A stretch of 64,000 bases of DNA from Enterobacter sp. RHBSTW-00994 (GCF_013782625.1 NZ_CP056199.1:4792588-4856587); one strand, 5' to 3'. Counted from the first letter of the stretch, positions 17,149-28,562 are shown. Notes: generated from the sequence alone by a model not told the origin. A program made the numbers and translations.

Positions 17149-18074
17149 GTATTCGCATAATCCCGCAAGATGAGCTGGGTTCGAGCGAGAAACGCACGGC
17201 GGAGTACATTCCGCCGTTGTTATTCCCCAGACTCAAAAACCTCTACAACCGCCGCGCAGAACGTCTGCGCGAGCTGGCAGAGAACAATCCGCTTGGCGAT
17301 TTCCTGCGTTTTGCAGCGTTAATCGCCCACGCACAGGAGGTGGTTTTGTACGACCACCCTCTGCAAATGGATCTGACTGCGCGCATAAAAGAAGCCAACG
17401 ATCAGGGCAAACCGCCGCTGGATATCCACGTACTGCCGCGTGACAAGCACTGGCACAAGCTGCTGCACTCGTTGATTGCTGAGCTTAAGCCTGAGATGAG
17501 CGGCACTGCACTGGCCGTAATTGAGAATCTGGAGAAAGCATCAGAAAATGAGCTGGAAGAGATGGCGAGCGCATTGTTTGCCTCTGATTTTGCGTTAGTC
17601 AGCAGTGATAAAGCCCCCTTTATCTGGGCTGCGCTGTCACTCTACTGGGCACAAATGGCCAGCCTGATTCCCGGGAAAGCCCGGGCCGAGTATGGTGAAG
17701 CACGCCAGTTTTGCCCGGTATGTGGTTCAATGCCCGTTGCAAGCATGGTGCAGATCGGCTCCACGCAGGGTTTACGCTACCTGCACTGCAATCTCTGTGA
17801 AACCGAGTGGCACGTGGTACGCGTGAAATGCAGCAACTGCGAGCAGACCCGTGATTTGCACTACTGGTCACTGGAAAATGAGCAGGCTGCAATAAAAGCG
17901 GAAAGCTGTGGCGACTGTGGTACTTACCTGAAAATCCTTTATCAGGAAAAAGACCCGAAAGTCGAAGCCGTTGCGGACGATCTCGCCTCACTGATTCTGG
18001 ACGCCAAAATGGAACAAGAGGGCTTTGCCAGAAGCTCCATCAACCCGTTCCTGTTCCCGGGTGAAGGAGAGTAA
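17145..18074 (+). CDS. fdhE: Formate dehydrogenase maturation protein FdhE
   Basis: A 309-residue cytoplasmic maturation factor needed for active respiratory formate dehydrogenases. The C-terminal half has four rubredoxin-like CxxC pairs (FCPVCG, LHCNLC, KCSNC, SCGDC) between residues ~185 and 265, which bind iron. N-terminal [11 protein letters not shown] matches the E. coli family. It is coupled to fdoI by an ATGA overlap, and is the last gene of the unit; a REP element follows. Confidence 0.96.
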   Translation: MSIRIIPQDELGSSEKRTAEYIPPLLFPRLKNLYNRRAERLRELAENNPLGDFLRFAALIAHAQEVVLYDHPLQMDLTARIKEANDQGKPPLDIHVLPRDKHWHKLLHSLIAELKPEMSGTALAVIENLEKASENELEEMASALFASDFALVSSDKAPFIWAALSLYWAQMASLIPGKARAEYGEARQFCPVCGSMPVASMVQIGSTQGLRYLHCNLCETEWHVVRVKCSNCEQTRDLHYWSLENEQAAIKAESCGDCGTYLKILYQEKDPKVEAVADDLASLILDAKMEQEGFARSSINPFLFPGEGE

Positions 18075-18088
18075 TCTCCTGTAACAGT

Positions 18089-18118
18089 GCCGGGCGGCGC
18101 AAGCATGCCCGGCCTACA
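18089..18118. repeat. REP (Y-palindrome) element after fdhE
   Basis: GCCGGGCGGCGCAAGCATGC followed by CCGGCCTACA is the classical enterobacterial repetitive extragenic palindrome. It lies 15 bp past the fdhE stop, where such elements commonly stabilise the 3' end of an operon message. Confidence 0.85.
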
Positions 18119-18276
18119 ATACTCACTCCGGCCTCCCCACAACAGAAAATTTAAAACGTCCGGTTCGCTTTTGCGAGCCTCTTTCCAGATTTTCATCCCC
18201 ACCAAAATCCGCCATTTCCTTCAGCTAAAAACCAGGCTATAACACTGTTTATTCATACAGCATTCAGAGGTATTAA

Positions 18277-19191
18277 ATGGTACTGGAAAAAGGAATTGGG
18301 GCACTGGTTCAGGACTTTATCGCCGCAGGACGGCCTTCTTCACGCAAGCAGAATATTGATGACCGGAGAGCGGGGTATGTCGACAGCACGGTGCTTGCAG
18401 GGGAGACAGAGATACGCGTCAAAGTAGAAACGCTGACGCTTGAAGGTATCACCTTCCGTGTCTTTTCCCCCTTAAACTCAGCGGAAACGCTACCTGCCGT
18501 AATCTACTATCACGGCGGATGTTTTATCAGCGGTGGCTTTGCCACTCATGATAATCAGCTCCGCCAGCTGGCGTATTACGGAAGCTGTCGGGTGATTGCG
18601 GTTCAATACAGGCTTGCGCCAGAACACACCTTCCCGGCCGCACATGACGATGCAGAAAGAGGGGCGAATTTGATCTGGCAGTATGCCGGACGTTTTGGTG
18701 TGGATAAAAAACGTCTCACGCTGTGCGGAGATAGTGCGGGAGGCCATCTGGCGCTGGTGACAGCTCTGCGGCTAAAAGCAGCAGGAATATGGCAGCCCGC
18801 GCAGCTTATTCTGATCTACCCGATGCTTGACGCCACAGCCAGTTTCGGCAGCTATACCCGCAACGGCGTGGACTTTATCATTACCCGCGATACGCTGCTC
18901 AGCGGTTATGAAATGTATCTGGCTAATACTGAACGCCAGCATCCTGAAGCCAGCCCACTGTGGAGAAAGGATTTTAGCGGCCTGCCTCCGGTACACATCA
19001 TTACAGCTGAATTTGATCCGTTATGCGATGAAGGCAAAGCGCTGTATCAACATTTGACGGCGCAAGGCGTGGAATGTACTGCTCAACACTGGCTCGGGGT
19101 TATTCATGGGTTCTTCCAGCTTGGCGGGATCAGCCAGTCTGCACGGGATGTGATACGAGACATCGCCTGGCGGATCGGTTCAGAACGCTAG
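18277..19191 (+). CDS. Alpha/beta-hydrolase, hormone-sensitive-lipase family esterase
   Basis: A 304-residue cytoplasmic esterase of the HSL/Aes family. The oxyanion motif HGG is in YYHGGCFISGG near residue 78-80, the nucleophile Ser is in GDSAGGH near 150-156, the acid Asp in AEFDPLCDEG near 247 and the catalytic His in VIHGFFQLG near 277. It lies alone between the fdo operon and the convergent fabY unit, in the place occupied by yiiE/yiiF in E. coli K-12. AGAGG upstream of the ATG serves as ribosome site. The natural ester is unknown; it is related to but not clearly orthologous with Aes. Confidence 0.85.
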   Translation: MVLEKGIGALVQDFIAAGRPSSRKQNIDDRRAGYVDSTVLAGETEIRVKVETLTLEGITFRVFSPLNSAETLPAVIYYHGGCFISGGFATHDNQLRQLAYYGSCRVIAVQYRLAPEHTFPAAHDDAERGANLIWQYAGRFGVDKKRLTLCGDSAGGHLALVTALRLKAAGIWQPAQLILIYPMLDATASFGSYTRNGVDFIITRDTLLSGYEMYLANTERQHPEASPLWRKDFSGLPPVHIITAEFDPLCDEGKALYQHLTAQGVECTAQHWLGVIHGFFQLGGISQSARDVIRDIAWRIGSER

Positions 19192-19210
19192 CCCGGCGAG
19201 CACGCCGGGC
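19191..19210. terminator. Hairpin between convergent esterase and fabY genes
   Basis: GCCCGGCG-AGCA-CGCCGGGC is a perfect 8-bp stem in the 30-bp gap between the two stops. A T tract is lacking, so it may be a REP-like palindrome acting as 3' end stabiliser rather than a strict terminator. Confidence 0.5.
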
Positions 19211-19221
19211 ATGGCCGGGGG

Positions 19222-20211
19222 TTACTCTTCCTCGTTACCGCCCTCTTCATACGCACCAAAGGGCTTGGCGGGAAGAACAATATAGGTTCCTTCAAATACA
19301 GCACCGGAGGTTTCATCGCCAAAGAGTTCAACCTGCATCTGGACGCGCGCTTTACGGCCACGCGCCAGGCGATCGAGATCGCCACCCAACGAACCAAGAT
19401 CGGCGACTGCGCTGGGTTTACCGCTGATGGGCGAACTGTAACGAATGTGTGCATCAGCGAGAATAATCGTGCCGCCAAGATGACGCTCTCGCAACATCAA
19501 CCAGATCAGCCCCCAACCAGTGAGAGTAGCAAGCGAGAACAGACTGCCGGCAAATAACGTGTGATGTGGGTTTTGATTACCAATTTCCGGCATGGTGGTT
19601 ATGAATTTTTTCCCGGTGTACTGCTGGATGCGAACACCCATCTTTTCACTGAGCGGGATATGCTGATACCAGGCCTGCTGCAACTGCCCACACCAGTCAG
19701 CACGGTGCAAAATATCATCGAGCGTTGCGACGGGTTTGATCATCAAAAAGTGGCGAACAGGCGTGGTTTGTGGGGTGGTGATTTCCCCCTGGTTAACAAA
19801 ACCCAGTTTGGCAAAAAACTCTACCGCATCTTCGCGAGCACTACAGGTCACGCGTTTTACGCCTTCCTGCCGGGCGACAGATTCCAGCGTCATCGCAATC
19901 AGTGTCCCAAGACCTTTATCCTGTACTGAAGGATGTACAGCCATAAAGCGGATAGATGCTTCATTATCGGCATTGATATACAAACGCCCGACAGCGACAA
20001 TGTTGCCCTCTTCATCCACTACCATCTGGTGATGGGCCATTGCGTCCCAGGCGTCACGTTCAGAACCCTTTGGTTGATGTAATGGCTTGCGCAGCATTTC
20101 CCAGCGGAACTGGTAATAAACGTCTAACTCGTCTTCCGTTTGCGGTACTCGAAGGTGATACATAGCTGTACTCTCTCTTGTTACCCGCGGCCACGCCGCC
20201 AGTTGGCTCAT
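19222..20211 (-). CDS. fabY: FabY/YiiD: GNAT domain fused to thioesterase-like domain
   Basis: A 329-residue protein identical in length to E. coli YiiD. The N-terminal half (about 15-150) is a GNAT acetyltransferase fold with [26 protein letters not shown] as the acetyl-CoA loop; the C-terminal half (from about 180) is a YiiD_C hot-dog fold. FabY was reported in Pseudomonas and some relatives for starting fatty-acid synthesis; the name for the enterobacterial YiiD is carried over in annotation and its role is less certain. The ATG at 20211 overlaps the dtd stop (ATGA), which fixes the start; a longer open frame to 20310 lies within dtd. Confidence 0.87.
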   Translation of the reverse strand: MSQLAAWPRVTRESTAMYHLRVPQTEDELDVYYQFRWEMLRKPLHQPKGSERDAWDAMAHHQMVVDEEGNIVAVGRLYINADNEASIRFMAVHPSVQDKGLGTLIAMTLESVARQEGVKRVTCSAREDAVEFFAKLGFVNQGEITTPQTTPVRHFLMIKPVATLDDILHRADWCGQLQQAWYQHIPLSEKMGVRIQQYTGKKFITTMPEIGNQNPHHTLFAGSLFSLATLTGWGLIWLMLRERHLGGTIILADAHIRYSSPISGKPSAVADLGSLGGDLDRLARGRKARVQMQVELFGDETSGAVFEGTYIVLPAKPFGAYEEGGNEEE

Positions 20212-20645
20212 ACCTGCAGCCAGAATGTAACGGGGCCATCGTTCACCAGCGAAACCTGCATATCTGCAGCGAATCGTCCGGTTTGAGTATTCATATCCTG
20301 TTGGCGACAACGCTCAACAAAATAGTCATAGAGTGCTTCTGCACACTCCGGAGTTGCGCCTTTCGAGAACCCCGGACGCATACCACGTTCTGTATCCGCA
20401 GCCAACGTAAATTGCGAAACCACCAGCACACTGCCACCCGATTGCTGAACATTCAGGTTCATTTTACCGTCTGCATCGCCAAAGATACGGTAACCCAACA
20501 CACGCTCACACAAGCGGTTGGCTTTTTGCTCGTCATCTTCCTTTTCGACACCTAACAACACCAAAAGTCCGGGGCCAATTTCACCCGTCACTTCCCCCCC
20601 CACGGTGACGCTGGCCTGGGTTACGCGCTGAATCAATGCAATCAT
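20208..20645 (-). CDS. dtd: D-aminoacyl-tRNA deacylase
   Basis: The 145-residue Dtd hydrolyses D-aminoacyl-tRNAs and mischarged Gly-tRNA(Ala) so that they are not used in translation. [13 protein letters not shown], the SQFTLAA active-site motif (near 77-80) and the C-terminal GPVTF with the Gly-cisPro signature are all present. It is within a tight operon: 4-bp overlap with yihY upstream and with fabY downstream. Confidence 0.97.
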   Translation of the reverse strand: MIALIQRVTQASVTVGGEVTGEIGPGLLVLLGVEKEDDEQKANRLCERVLGYRIFGDADGKMNLNVQQSGGSVLVVSQFTLAADTERGMRPGFSKGATPECAEALYDYFVERCRQQDMNTQTGRFAADMQVSLVNDGPVTFWLQV

Positions 20646-21523
20646 GGTTGGTCTGCTTCTTGTTGTTTTTCAGCTTCTGCTGTTTTTTTAAGTTCGCGGT
20701 ATATTCCGAGAGTGACAGTTATTTCTGCACCAAGCAAGACGATACACCAGGTCCAGTACACCCATACAAACAAAATGGGGATAACCGCCAGCACGCCGTA
20801 AATCAGCTGATAAGACGGGAACATGGTGATGTAAAGGGCAAAGCCTTTTTTCCCCAGTTCAAAGAGAACTGCCGCGACTAATGCCCCAACAACCGCATCC
20901 CGGTTAGGCACTCGGGTGGTGGGAACGACGCTGTACAACAGCCAGAACGAGAGCCACGATAAGATCAGCGGGAAGATACGCAGCACATTGTCGATCACGC
21001 CGTTTAGCTCGCTTGCCCAGCGTAATGAGAGCAAATATGAACTGATCGCCAGACTGGCCCCGGCCAGTAACGGCCCGAGAGTTAAAATCATCCAGTACAC
21101 TGCAAACGAGTACACGCGAGGCCGCACCCGTTTACTTCGCCAGATGGTATTCAATGCACTATCAATGGCATACATCAACAACAACGCCGTCACGATCAAG
21201 CCACATGCGCCAACGGCGGTCATCTTGTTAGAGTTCGCGACAAACTGCTCAATATAGTTCTGAATGACATCGCCAGTCGCAGGAATAAAATTGGCAAATA
21301 CAAAGTGTCGAAGCTGCAAACTGACATCTGCAAACATCGGAAAAGCAGAAAAAAGCGCAAAGATCACCGCCACCAGCGGCACGATGGAGAGTAACGACAC
21401 ATACGCAAGGTTACCCGCCAGTGTCGTCATATTGTCCTCATCAATGCGATGCCAGAGGAGTTTTAGCCATGCCCGAAGTGGGCGGGTATGGTGCGTTGCT
21501 TTTTGATGAACGGTTTTTAACAT
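20642..21523 (-). CDS. yihY: YihY inner membrane protein (UPF0761)
   Basis: A 293-residue inner-membrane protein of the YihY/BrkB-like family, about six membrane helices, with an acidic-basic tail [15 protein letters not shown]. The family was once called RNase BN in error; its function is not established. It overlaps yihX by 7 bp at its start and dtd by 4 bp at its end, so all four genes form one operon. Confidence 0.93.
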   Translation of the reverse strand: MLKTVHQKATHHTRPLRAWLKLLWHRIDEDNMTTLAGNLAYVSLLSIVPLVAVIFALFSAFPMFADVSLQLRHFVFANFIPATGDVIQNYIEQFVANSNKMTAVGACGLIVTALLLMYAIDSALNTIWRSKRVRPRVYSFAVYWMILTLGPLLAGASLAISSYLLSLRWASELNGVIDNVLRIFPLILSWLSFWLLYSVVPTTRVPNRDAVVGALVAAVLFELGKKGFALYITMFPSYQLIYGVLAVIPILFVWVYWTWCIVLLGAEITVTLGIYRELKKTAEAEKQQEADQP

Positions 21524-22116
21524 AACAGCTTCGCGAAATAGTCCGGTATCGTCTCTTTTCCGGTCACCAGAATTGACGTGATACCTAACTGGTTAGCTCC
21601 CTCTATATTATCGACATTGTCGTCAAAAAAGACCGCATCAGCCGCGGAGAATCCTTCCGCCTGAAGCACTGCCTGATAGATCCGCGCTTCCGGTTTGCGC
21701 ATTCCCATCTCCTGGGAAAGATAAACTTTATCCGCTGCGGCATAAATTTCAGGGTACTCATCGGGCCAGAAGGTGGTATGCAGGCGATTCGTGTTCGACA
21801 GAACAACCACACGATGGCCCTGGCCGCGGAGTTTTTGCATAATACCGGTCACTTCTGGGCGGATCGCAACAAATACCGCCTGCCAACCGTGAGAAAACTG
21901 CTCGTAACTTAACGGCAGATCCATCTCATGGCAGAAGCGCTCAGCAAACTCTTCGTCACTGATCTCACCCCGTTCGTGCTGGTGGAAAGTCTCACTCATC
22001 GTAAAACTTTGTTTTAGCCTCGCCAGTGGCACACGGCTGAAATCACTCCATGCACCCAACACCCGATTAAAATCGATATCGACGATTACATTTCCTAAGT
22101 CAAAGATATAAAGCAT
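21517..22116 (-). CDS. yihX: Alpha-D-glucose-1-phosphate phosphatase YihX (HAD family)
   Basis: A 199-residue HAD-like hydrolase of YihX size. Motif I is [15 protein letters not shown] (Asp6), with the second Asp changed to Asn as is typical of YihX; motif II VVLSNTN and motif [11 protein letters not shown] follow. E. coli YihX releases glucose from glucose-1-phosphate. The ATG at 22116 has AAGGAGA ahead of it; an open frame reaching 22278 would cross the typA terminator. In K-12 the sulfoglycolysis genes yihO-yihW lie between this gene and typA; here the two are neighbours. Confidence 0.93.
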   Translation of the reverse strand: MLYIFDLGNVIVDIDFNRVLGAWSDFSRVPLARLKQSFTMSETFHQHERGEISDEEFAERFCHEMDLPLSYEQFSHGWQAVFVAIRPEVTGIMQKLRGQGHRVVVLSNTNRLHTTFWPDEYPEIYAAADKVYLSQEMGMRKPEARIYQAVLQAEGFSAADAVFFDDNVDNIEGANQLGITSILVTGKETIPDYFAKLLC

Positions 22117-22200
22117 GTTTATCTCCTTTTCGCCGTGGAAAAGTAACTGTAGCGGGAAAGATAAGCTTTGGCTATGCGCTGCTACGTATGGCTGAAAAAG

Positions 22201-22228
22201 AAAAACCCCGCCACAAAGGACGGGGTTT
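22201..22228 (-). terminator. typA terminator
   Basis: On the minus strand AAACCCCG-loop-CGGGGTTTTT ends in a T run, 22 bp after the typA stop codon. Confidence 0.85.
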
Positions 22229-22249
22229 GCATACCAGCAGAAGAGAAAA

Positions 22250-24073
22250 TTAGTCTTCTTTCGGACCGCGCATAGCACGTTTACGGTCGTTCTCAGTCAG
22301 GTGACGTTTACGAATACGGATAGACAGTGGCGTCACTTCTACCAGTTCGTCGTCATCGATGAATTCCAGAGCTTGCTCCAGAGTCATTTTGACTGGTGGA
22401 ACCAGAACGGTTGCTTCATCAGTACCAGACGCACGCATGTTGGTCAGTTTCTTACCGGTCAGGCAGTTTACAGTCAGGTCATTAGAACGACTGTGAATAC
22501 CGATGATCTGGCCTTCGTAAACTTCTGCACCGTGGCCCAGGAACAGCTTACCGCGGTCCTGAAGGCTGAACAGTGCGAACGCAACCGCTTTACCCTGACC
22601 GTTAGAGATCAGTACGCCGTTGTTACGCTGACCCACTTCGCCCGGACGAACATCATCGTAATGGCTGAAGGTGGAGTACAGCAGACCCGTACCGGAAGTC
22701 ATGGTCATGAATTCTGAACGGAAGCCGATCAGACCACGGCTTGGGATCACGTAGTCGAGACGTACGCGGCCTTTGCCATCTGGATTCATGTTTTTCAGGT
22801 CGCCTTTACGCTCACCCAGAGCCTGCATAACAGAACCCTGATGCTGCTCTTCAACGTCCAGTGTTACGTTTTCGAATGGCTCTTGTTTACGGCCATCGAT
22901 TTCGCGGAAGATAACTTTCGGACGGGAAACCGCCATTTCGAAACCTTCACGACGCATGTTCTCGATAAGAACAGACAGGTGCAGCTCACCACGACCAGAT
23001 ACACGGAATGCATCCGCGTCAGGCGTTTCTTCAACACGCAGCGCAACGTTGTGCACCAGCTCTTTGTTCAGGCGGTCAAGGATCTGACGAGAGGTAACGA
23101 ACTTACCTTCTTTGCCACAGAACGGAGAGGTGTTGACGTTGAAGAACATAGAAACGGTTGGCTCATCAACAGACAGTGCTGGCAGTGCTTCAACAGCCTG
23201 CGGGTCACAGATCGTGTCAGAGATGTTCAACTCGCCCAGACCGGTGATAGCAATGATATCGCCTGCTTCTGCCACGTCAGTTTCGATACGTTCCAGACCC
23301 AGGTGGCCCAGTACTTTACCGACTTTACCGTTACGGGTTTTGCCTTCGCTATCAATGATAGTGACCTGCTGGTTCGGCTTCACTTTACCGCGTTTGATAC
23401 GACCAATGCCGATTACACCAACATAGTTGTTGTAATCGAGCTGAGAGATCTGCATCTGCAGCGTGCCGTCGAGATCAACGTTTGGTGCAGGAACACGGTC
23501 AACAATCGCCTGGTACAGCGGGGTCATGTCGTCAGCCATGTTTTCGTGGTCCAGACCTGCGATACCGTTCAGCGCAGAAGCGTAAACGATAGGGAAGTCC
23601 AGCTGCTCGTCGGTCGCGTCGAGGTTAACGAACAGGTCGAATACCTGGTCAACAACCCAGTCAGGACGCGCGCCAGGGCGGTCAACTTTGTTGATAACAA
23701 CAATTGGCTTCAGACCGTGGGCAAATGCCTTTTTGGTAACGAAGCGCGTTTGCGGCATTGGGCCATCCATTGCGTCAACGACCAGCAGAACGGAGTCTAC
23801 CATGGACATTACACGTTCAACTTCGCCACCGAAATCGGCGTGCCCTGGGGTATCAACGATGTTGATACGGTAGTCATTCCATTTGATAGCGGTGTTTTTC
23901 GCGAGGATGGTAATCCCACGCTCTTTCTCCAAATCGTTGGAGTCCATCACACGCTCTTGAGTTTCGGCACGCGCATCAAACGTACCGGATTGCTGCAGCA
24001 GCTTATCAACCAGGGTAGTTTTACCATGGTCAACGTGCGCGATGATGGCGATGTTACGCAAATTTTCGATCAC
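22250..24073 (-). CDS. typA: Ribosome-associated GTPase TypA/BipA
   Basis: This 607-residue translational GTPase, of the E. coli length, binds the ribosome and supports 50S assembly at low temperature and stress responses. GTPase motifs: [10 protein letters not shown] (G1, near 14-23), [10 protein letters not shown] (G3, near 74-83) and NKVDRPGA (G4, near 128). EF-G-like domains II, III and V follow, and a TypA-specific basic C-terminal domain with [20 protein letters not shown] ends it. The gene is divergent from glnA. Codon use is that of a well expressed gene. Confidence 0.98.
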   Translation of the reverse strand: MIENLRNIAIIAHVDHGKTTLVDKLLQQSGTFDARAETQERVMDSNDLEKERGITILAKNTAIKWNDYRINIVDTPGHADFGGEVERVMSMVDSVLLVVDAMDGPMPQTRFVTKKAFAHGLKPIVVINKVDRPGARPDWVVDQVFDLFVNLDATDEQLDFPIVYASALNGIAGLDHENMADDMTPLYQAIVDRVPAPNVDLDGTLQMQISQLDYNNYVGVIGIGRIKRGKVKPNQQVTIIDSEGKTRNGKVGKVLGHLGLERIETDVAEAGDIIAITGLGELNISDTICDPQAVEALPALSVDEPTVSMFFNVNTSPFCGKEGKFVTSRQILDRLNKELVHNVALRVEETPDADAFRVSGRGELHLSVLIENMRREGFEMAVSRPKVIFREIDGRKQEPFENVTLDVEEQHQGSVMQALGERKGDLKNMNPDGKGRVRLDYVIPSRGLIGFRSEFMTMTSGTGLLYSTFSHYDDVRPGEVGQRNNGVLISNGQGKAVAFALFSLQDRGKLFLGHGAEVYEGQIIGIHSRSNDLTVNCLTGKKLTNMRASGTDEATVLVPPVKMTLEQALEFIDDDELVEVTPLSIRIRKRHLTENDRKRAMRGPKED

Positions 24074-24180
24074 AACTTTGCCTCAGGCATTTAGAAATAG
24101 CGCGTTATTGTACACGGATTAATCGCACTACAAAACAGGATCACAAACATCCCCCGCAAACAAGTATCGCAGAGTTGCTT

Positions 24181-24196
24181 TGTGATCGCTTTCACG
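24181..24196 (+). promoter_or_regulatory. CRP site of the glnA upstream region
   Basis: TGTGATCGCTTTCACG fits TGTGA-N6-TCACA with one mismatch and lies in the position of the CRP site of the sigma-70 promoter glnAp1 in E. coli. Confidence 0.75.
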
Positions 24197-24225
24197 GAGC
24201 GTAAAAAGGGCACTTTAACGTAAAT

Positions 24226-24274
24226 TGCACCAATATGGTGCTCCATGTTCACAGTGGAGCACTATACTGGTGCA
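24226..24274 (+). promoter_or_regulatory. NtrC enhancer sites 1 and 2 of glnA
   Basis: TGCACCAATATGGTGCT is at 24226-24242 and AGCACTATACTGGTGCA at 24258-24274; both fit the NtrC consensus GCAC-N7-GTGC. They start 32 bp apart, about three helical turns, as needed for cooperative binding of phosphorylated NtrC. A weaker, shorter-spaced TGCACTATGGTGC follows at 24301-24313. Confidence 0.92.
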
Positions 24275-24346
24275 ACATAACCATCGTGGTGCAGCAGTTT
24301 TGCACTATGGTGCGCATGATAACGCCTTTTTGGGGTGTTTTAAAAG

Positions 24347-24364
24347 TTGGCACAGATTTCGCTT
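24347..24364 (+). promoter_or_regulatory. Sigma-54 promoter glnAp2
   Basis: TTGGCACAGATTTCGCTT carries the -24 GG and -12 GC elements with the exact spacing of E. coli glnAp2. NtrC sites lie about 75 to 120 bp upstream. The leader continues about 90 bp to the glnA ATG. Confidence 0.93.
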
Positions 24365-24462
24365 TGTATAAATACGGCAAAAAGGCGGCAGCAATGCCAG
24401 CCTTACACAGAATTTGAAGACCTCGTTACCACGACGACAATGACCAATCTGGAGAGTTAAGT

Positions 24463-25872
24463 ATGTCCGCTGAACACGTTTTGACGATGCTGAACGAACA
24501 TGAAGTGAAGTTTGTTGACCTGCGCTTCACCGATACCAAAGGCAAAGAACAGCACGTCACGATTCCTGCACATCAGGTAAACGCCGAATTCTTTGAAGAA
24601 GGCAAAATGTTTGACGGCTCCTCAATTGGTGGCTGGAAAGGTATCAACGAATCCGACATGGTTCTGATGCCTGACGCAACCACGGCGCTCATTGACCCGT
24701 TCTTCGAAGAACCTACACTGATCATCCGTTGCGATATCCTCGAGCCAGGCACACTGCAAGGCTACGACCGCGACCCACGTTCCATCGCGAAACGTGCTGA
24801 AGAGTACCTGCGTTCTACTGGCATCGCAGACACCGTTCTGTTTGGGCCAGAGCCAGAGTTCTTCCTGTTTGACGACATCCGTTTTGGCGCATCCATCTCT
24901 GGTTCTCACGTTGCTATCGATGACATCGAAGGTGCATGGAACTCTTCCACCAAATACGAAGGTGGTAACAAAGGTCACCGTCCAGGCGTGAAAGGCGGTT
25001 ACTTCCCGGTTCCTCCGGTCGATTCTTCACAGGACATCCGTTCGACCATGTGTCTGATCATGGAAGAAATGGGTCTGGTTGTTGAAGCGCATCACCACGA
25101 AGTAGCAACTGCTGGCCAGAACGAAATCGCGACCCGCTTCAATACGATGACCAAGAAAGCGGACGAGATTCAGATTTACAAATATGTGGTCCACAACGTT
25201 GCACACCGTTTCGGTAAAACCGCAACCTTCATGCCAAAACCAATGTTCGGCGATAACGGTTCCGGTATGCACTGCCACATGTCCCTGTCCAAGAACGGTA
25301 CTAACCTGTTCTCTGGTGACAAATATGCCGGTCTGTCTGAGCAGGCGCTGTACTACATTGGTGGCGTAATCAAACACGCTAAAGCAATTAACGCCCTGGC
25401 AAACCCAACCACCAACTCATACAAGCGTCTGGTCCCTGGCTACGAAGCACCAGTAATGCTGGCTTACTCCGCCCGTAACCGCTCTGCTTCTATCCGTATT
25501 CCAGTGGTTGCATCTCCGAAAGCACGTCGTATCGAAGTGCGCTTCCCGGATCCAGCGGCTAACCCATACCTGTGCTTCGCAGCACTGCTGATGGCGGGTC
25601 TGGACGGCATTAAGAACAAGATCCACCCAGGCGAAGCGATGGACAAAAACCTGTACGATCTGCCTCCAGAAGAAGCGAAAGAGATCCCACAGGTTGCAGG
25701 TTCTCTGGAAGAGGCATTGAACGCACTGGACGCAGACCGTGAGTTCCTGACGGCCGGCGGTGTCTTCACTAACGACGCTATCGATGCTTACATCGCGCTG
25801 CGTATTGAAGAAAATGACCGCGTGCGTATGACTCCGCACCCAGTTGAGTTCGAACTGTACTACAGCGTTTAA
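24463..25872 (+). CDS. glnA: Type I glutamine synthetase
   Basis: The 469-residue subunit of the dodecameric enzyme making glutamine from glutamate, ammonia and [37 protein letters not shown] and the Tyr adenylylated by GlnE (NLYDLPPEE, near residue 398) are present, so activity should respond to the GlnB/GlnE cascade. GGAGAG precedes the ATG. It heads the glnALG operon under glnAp1 and the NtrC-dependent glnAp2. Confidence 0.99.
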   Translation: MSAEHVLTMLNEHEVKFVDLRFTDTKGKEQHVTIPAHQVNAEFFEEGKMFDGSSIGGWKGINESDMVLMPDATTALIDPFFEEPTLIIRCDILEPGTLQGYDRDPRSIAKRAEEYLRSTGIADTVLFGPEPEFFLFDDIRFGASISGSHVAIDDIEGAWNSSTKYEGGNKGHRPGVKGGYFPVPPVDSSQDIRSTMCLIMEEMGLVVEAHHHEVATAGQNEIATRFNTMTKKADEIQIYKYVVHNVAHRFGKTATFMPKPMFGDNGSGMHCHMSLSKNGTNLFSGDKYAGLSEQALYYIGGVIKHAKAINALANPTTNSYKRLVPGYEAPVMLAYSARNRSASIRIPVVASPKARRIEVRFPDPAANPYLCFAALLMAGLDGIKNKIHPGEAMDKNLYDLPPEEAKEIPQVAGSLEEALNALDADREFLTAGGVFTNDAIDAYIALRIEENDRVRMTPHPVEFELYYSV

Positions 25873-25968
25873 GTTTTAACGGGTTTTGCGCGACCTTTTA
25901 CGTGCAAGCCCGAAAGCCGTTTTTTGTTGCCGTGGAAACTTTCAGCCCATCTTCGGATGGGCTTTTTT
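25873..25968 (+). ncRNA. glnZ: glnA 3' UTR, likely GlnZ-type sRNA, with terminator
   Basis: After the glnA stop, ~95 bases end in a strong terminator AGCCCATC-TTCG-GATGGGCT followed by six Ts (25944-25968), suited to Hfq binding. In E. coli and Salmonella a glnA 3' UTR-derived sRNA, GlnZ, is released from here and represses carbon-flow genes. Position and terminator agree; I cannot compare the seed region reliably from memory. Confidence 0.55.
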
Positions 25969-26018
25969 CTCCACCAACAAACTGATCTCACGCGCTTTTC
26001 ACGACGGAAAAGCTATAC

Positions 26019-26035
26019 TGCACTAAATTAGTGCA
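26019..26035 (+). promoter_or_regulatory. NtrC site at the glnL promoter
   Basis: TGCACTAAATTAGTGCA is a perfect 17-bp palindrome of NtrC type, 22 bp upstream of the glnL ATG. In E. coli NtrC bound here represses glnLp so that glnLG are mainly made by read-through from glnA. Confidence 0.92.
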
Positions 26036-26057
26036 AACAACTCCAGGAGACTGCTGA

Positions 26058-27107
26058 ATGGCAACTGGCACGCTGCCCGATGCTGGGCAGATCCTCAATT
26101 CTTTAATAAACAGTATATTGCTGGTCGACGACGAGCTGGCCGTGCATTACGCCAACCCGGCGGCACAGCAACTGCTCGCCCAAAGCGCGCGTAAACTGTT
26201 TGGTACACCACTTCCGGAATTGTTGAGCTATTTTTCCCTGAATATTGGGCTGATGCAGGAGAGTTTGCAGGCCGGACAGGGGTTCACCGATAACGAAGTG
26301 ACGCTGGTCATTGATGGCCGCTCCCACATTCTTTCCCTGACTGCGCAACGGCTGCCTGAAGGACTTATTTTGCTGGAAATGGCGCCAATGGATAACCAGC
26401 GTCGCCTGAGCCAGGAACAGCTCCAGCACGCACAGCAAATCGCGGCTCGCGATCTGGTTCGCGGTCTTGCCCATGAAATAAAAAACCCGCTTGGTGGCTT
26501 ACGTGGCGCTGCGCAGCTACTCACCAAAGCACTGCCAGACCCGGCGCTGGCCGAATACACCAATGTCATCATTGAACAGGCCGACCGTCTACGCAACCTG
26601 GTCGACAGACTGCTGGGACCGCAACAGCCTGGTATGCACGTATCAGAAAGCATTCATAAAGTGGCTGAGCGAGTAGTGAAACTCGTTTCGATGGAGCTAC
26701 CGGAAAACGTCACACTGGTTCGCGACTATGACCCAAGCTTGCCTGAATTGGCGCATGATCCCGACCAGATTGAGCAGGTTTTACTGAATATCGTTCGAAA
26801 TGCCTTACAAGCTTTGGGCCCTGAAGGTGGGGAAATCGTGCTGCGTACCCGCACCGCCTTCCAGCTCACATTACATGGCGTGCGCTATCGCCTGGCGGCA
26901 CGTATTGATATTGAAGATAACGGTCCGGGTATTCCTTCCCATCTACAGGATACGCTGTTTTATCCCATGGTGAGTGGCCGCGAAGGTGGGACCGGACTTG
27001 GGTTATCTATTGCCCGTAATTTGATCGATCAACACTCTGGCAAAATTGAATTTACCAGTTGGCCTGGTCATACCGAGTTTTCGGTTTACCTGCCAATTAA
27101 AAAATAA
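26058..27107 (+). CDS. glnL: Nitrogen sensor histidine kinase NtrB
   Basis: A 349-residue soluble kinase/phosphatase for NtrC, controlled by the PII protein. An N-terminal PAS domain (about 10-120) precedes the phospho-acceptor His in [14 protein letters not shown] (near 139) and the ATPase boxes [17 protein letters not shown] and [18 protein letters not shown] precedes the ATG. It lies between glnA and glnG, 11 bp ahead of the latter. Confidence 0.98.
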   Translation: MATGTLPDAGQILNSLINSILLVDDELAVHYANPAAQQLLAQSARKLFGTPLPELLSYFSLNIGLMQESLQAGQGFTDNEVTLVIDGRSHILSLTAQRLPEGLILLEMAPMDNQRRLSQEQLQHAQQIAARDLVRGLAHEIKNPLGGLRGAAQLLTKALPDPALAEYTNVIIEQADRLRNLVDRLLGPQQPGMHVSESIHKVAERVVKLVSMELPENVTLVRDYDPSLPELAHDPDQIEQVLLNIVRNALQALGPEGGEIVLRTRTAFQLTLHGVRYRLAARIDIEDNGPGIPSHLQDTLFYPMVSGREGGTGLGLSIARNLIDQHSGKIEFTSWPGHTEFSVYLPIKK

Positions 27108-27118
27108 AGGTGACGTTT

Positions 27119-28531
27119 ATGCAACGAGGGATAGTCTGGGTAGTCGATGACGATAGCTCCATCCGTTGGGTGCTTGAACGCGCACTCACAGGGGCGGGAT
27201 TAAGCTGCACGACATTTGAGAACGGCAGCGAAGTGCTCGACGCACTCACCACAAAAACCCCGGATGTTCTGCTTTCCGATATTCGCATGCCGGGGATGGA
27301 CGGGCTGGCGCTCTTAAAACAGATCAAACAACGCCACCCTATGCTTCCGGTCATCATAATGACAGCACATTCCGATCTGGATGCCGCCGTTAGCGCCTAT
27401 CAACAAGGGGCATTTGATTATCTGCCAAAACCGTTTGATATCGATGAAGCGGTAGCCCTGGTTGAGCGTGCGATCAGTCACTATCAGGAACAACAGCAGC
27501 CCCGTAACGCTCCCGTTTTTGGGCCAACGACGGATATCATTGGTGAAGCACCTGCGATGCAGGATGTTTTTCGCATTATCGGTCGTCTGTCGCGCTCTTC
27601 CATCAGTGTGTTGATTAACGGCGAGTCAGGAACCGGTAAAGAGCTGGTCGCGCATGCTTTACATCGCCACAGCCCACGAGCAAAAGCGCCATTTATCGCA
27701 CTGAATATGGCGGCAATCCCAAAGGATTTGATTGAATCAGAGCTATTTGGTCACGAAAAAGGGGCATTTACTGGCGCAAATACGATTCGTCAGGGTCGCT
27801 TTGAACAAGCCGATGGCGGAACACTGTTCCTTGATGAGATCGGTGATATGCCGCTGGATGTCCAGACTCGCCTGCTGCGCGTACTGGCCGACGGACAATT
27901 CTATCGTGTAGGCGGTTATGCTCCGGTAAAAGTTGATGTGCGCATTATTGCCGCAACGCACCAAAACCTGGAACAACGCGTACAGGAAGGTAAATTCCGC
28001 GAAGATCTGTTCCACCGCCTGAATGTCATCCGCGTCCATCTGCCCCCCCTGCGTGAACGTCGGGAAGATATCCCTCGCCTGGCGCGTCACTTTTTGCAGG
28101 TTGCCGCACGTGAACTCGGCGTGGAAGCTAAACAACTTCACCCGGAAACCGATGCAGCACTCACGCGTCTGGCATGGCCTGGTAACGTTCGTCAGCTGGA
28201 AAACACCTGCCGCTGGCTGACTGTGATGGCTGCTGGCCAGGAAGTCTTGATTCAGGACTTACCGAGTGAGTTGTTTGACGCAACTGTACCAGACAGCAGT
28301 ACCGGGCATACATTGCCAGACAGTTGGGCAACACTGTTAGCCCAATGGGCCGATCGCGCGTTGCGTTCCGGTCATCAAAACCTGTTGTCTGAAGCTCAAC
28401 CAGAAATGGAGCGCACCTTACTGACCACTGCGCTTCGTCATACTCAGGGCCATAAACAGGAAGCAGCACGACTGCTGGGATGGGGTCGTAATACCCTGAC
28501 ACGTAAGTTGAAAGAGTTAGGAATGGAGTGA
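27119..28531 (+). CDS. glnG: Nitrogen response regulator NtrC (sigma-54 activator)
   Basis: A 470-residue response regulator: receiver domain with the phospho-acceptor Asp54 in [12 protein letters not shown]+ domain with Walker A GESGTGKE (near 168), GAFTGA loop (near 216) for sigma-54 contact, Walker [14 protein letters not shown], and a C-terminal Fis-like helix-turn-helix ([19 protein letters not shown]). The start at [12 protein letters not shown] is chosen because it matches E. coli and follows AAAGGTGA; the ATG three codons upstream is less likely. It binds the sites upstream of glnA and glnL shown here. Confidence 0.98.
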   Translation: MQRGIVWVVDDDSSIRWVLERALTGAGLSCTTFENGSEVLDALTTKTPDVLLSDIRMPGMDGLALLKQIKQRHPMLPVIIMTAHSDLDAAVSAYQQGAFDYLPKPFDIDEAVALVERAISHYQEQQQPRNAPVFGPTTDIIGEAPAMQDVFRIIGRLSRSSISVLINGESGTGKELVAHALHRHSPRAKAPFIALNMAAIPKDLIESELFGHEKGAFTGANTIRQGRFEQADGGTLFLDEIGDMPLDVQTRLLRVLADGQFYRVGGYAPVKVDVRIIAATHQNLEQRVQEGKFREDLFHRLNVIRVHLPPLRERREDIPRLARHFLQVAARELGVEAKQLHPETDAALTRLAWPGNVRQLENTCRWLTVMAAGQEVLIQDLPSELFDATVPDSSTGHTLPDSWATLLAQWADRALRSGHQNLLSEAQPEMERTLLTTALRHTQGHKQEAARLLGWGRNTLTRKLKELGME

Positions 28532-28562
28532 TTTTTACCATTGTGTAAAGATTACAAATTGA

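Noticed and set aside
22841..24094. 417-residue open frame on the plus strand opposite typA
   Set aside because: It is the antisense shadow of a highly biased gene; the product has no recognisable motif and typA is clearly coding on the minus strand.
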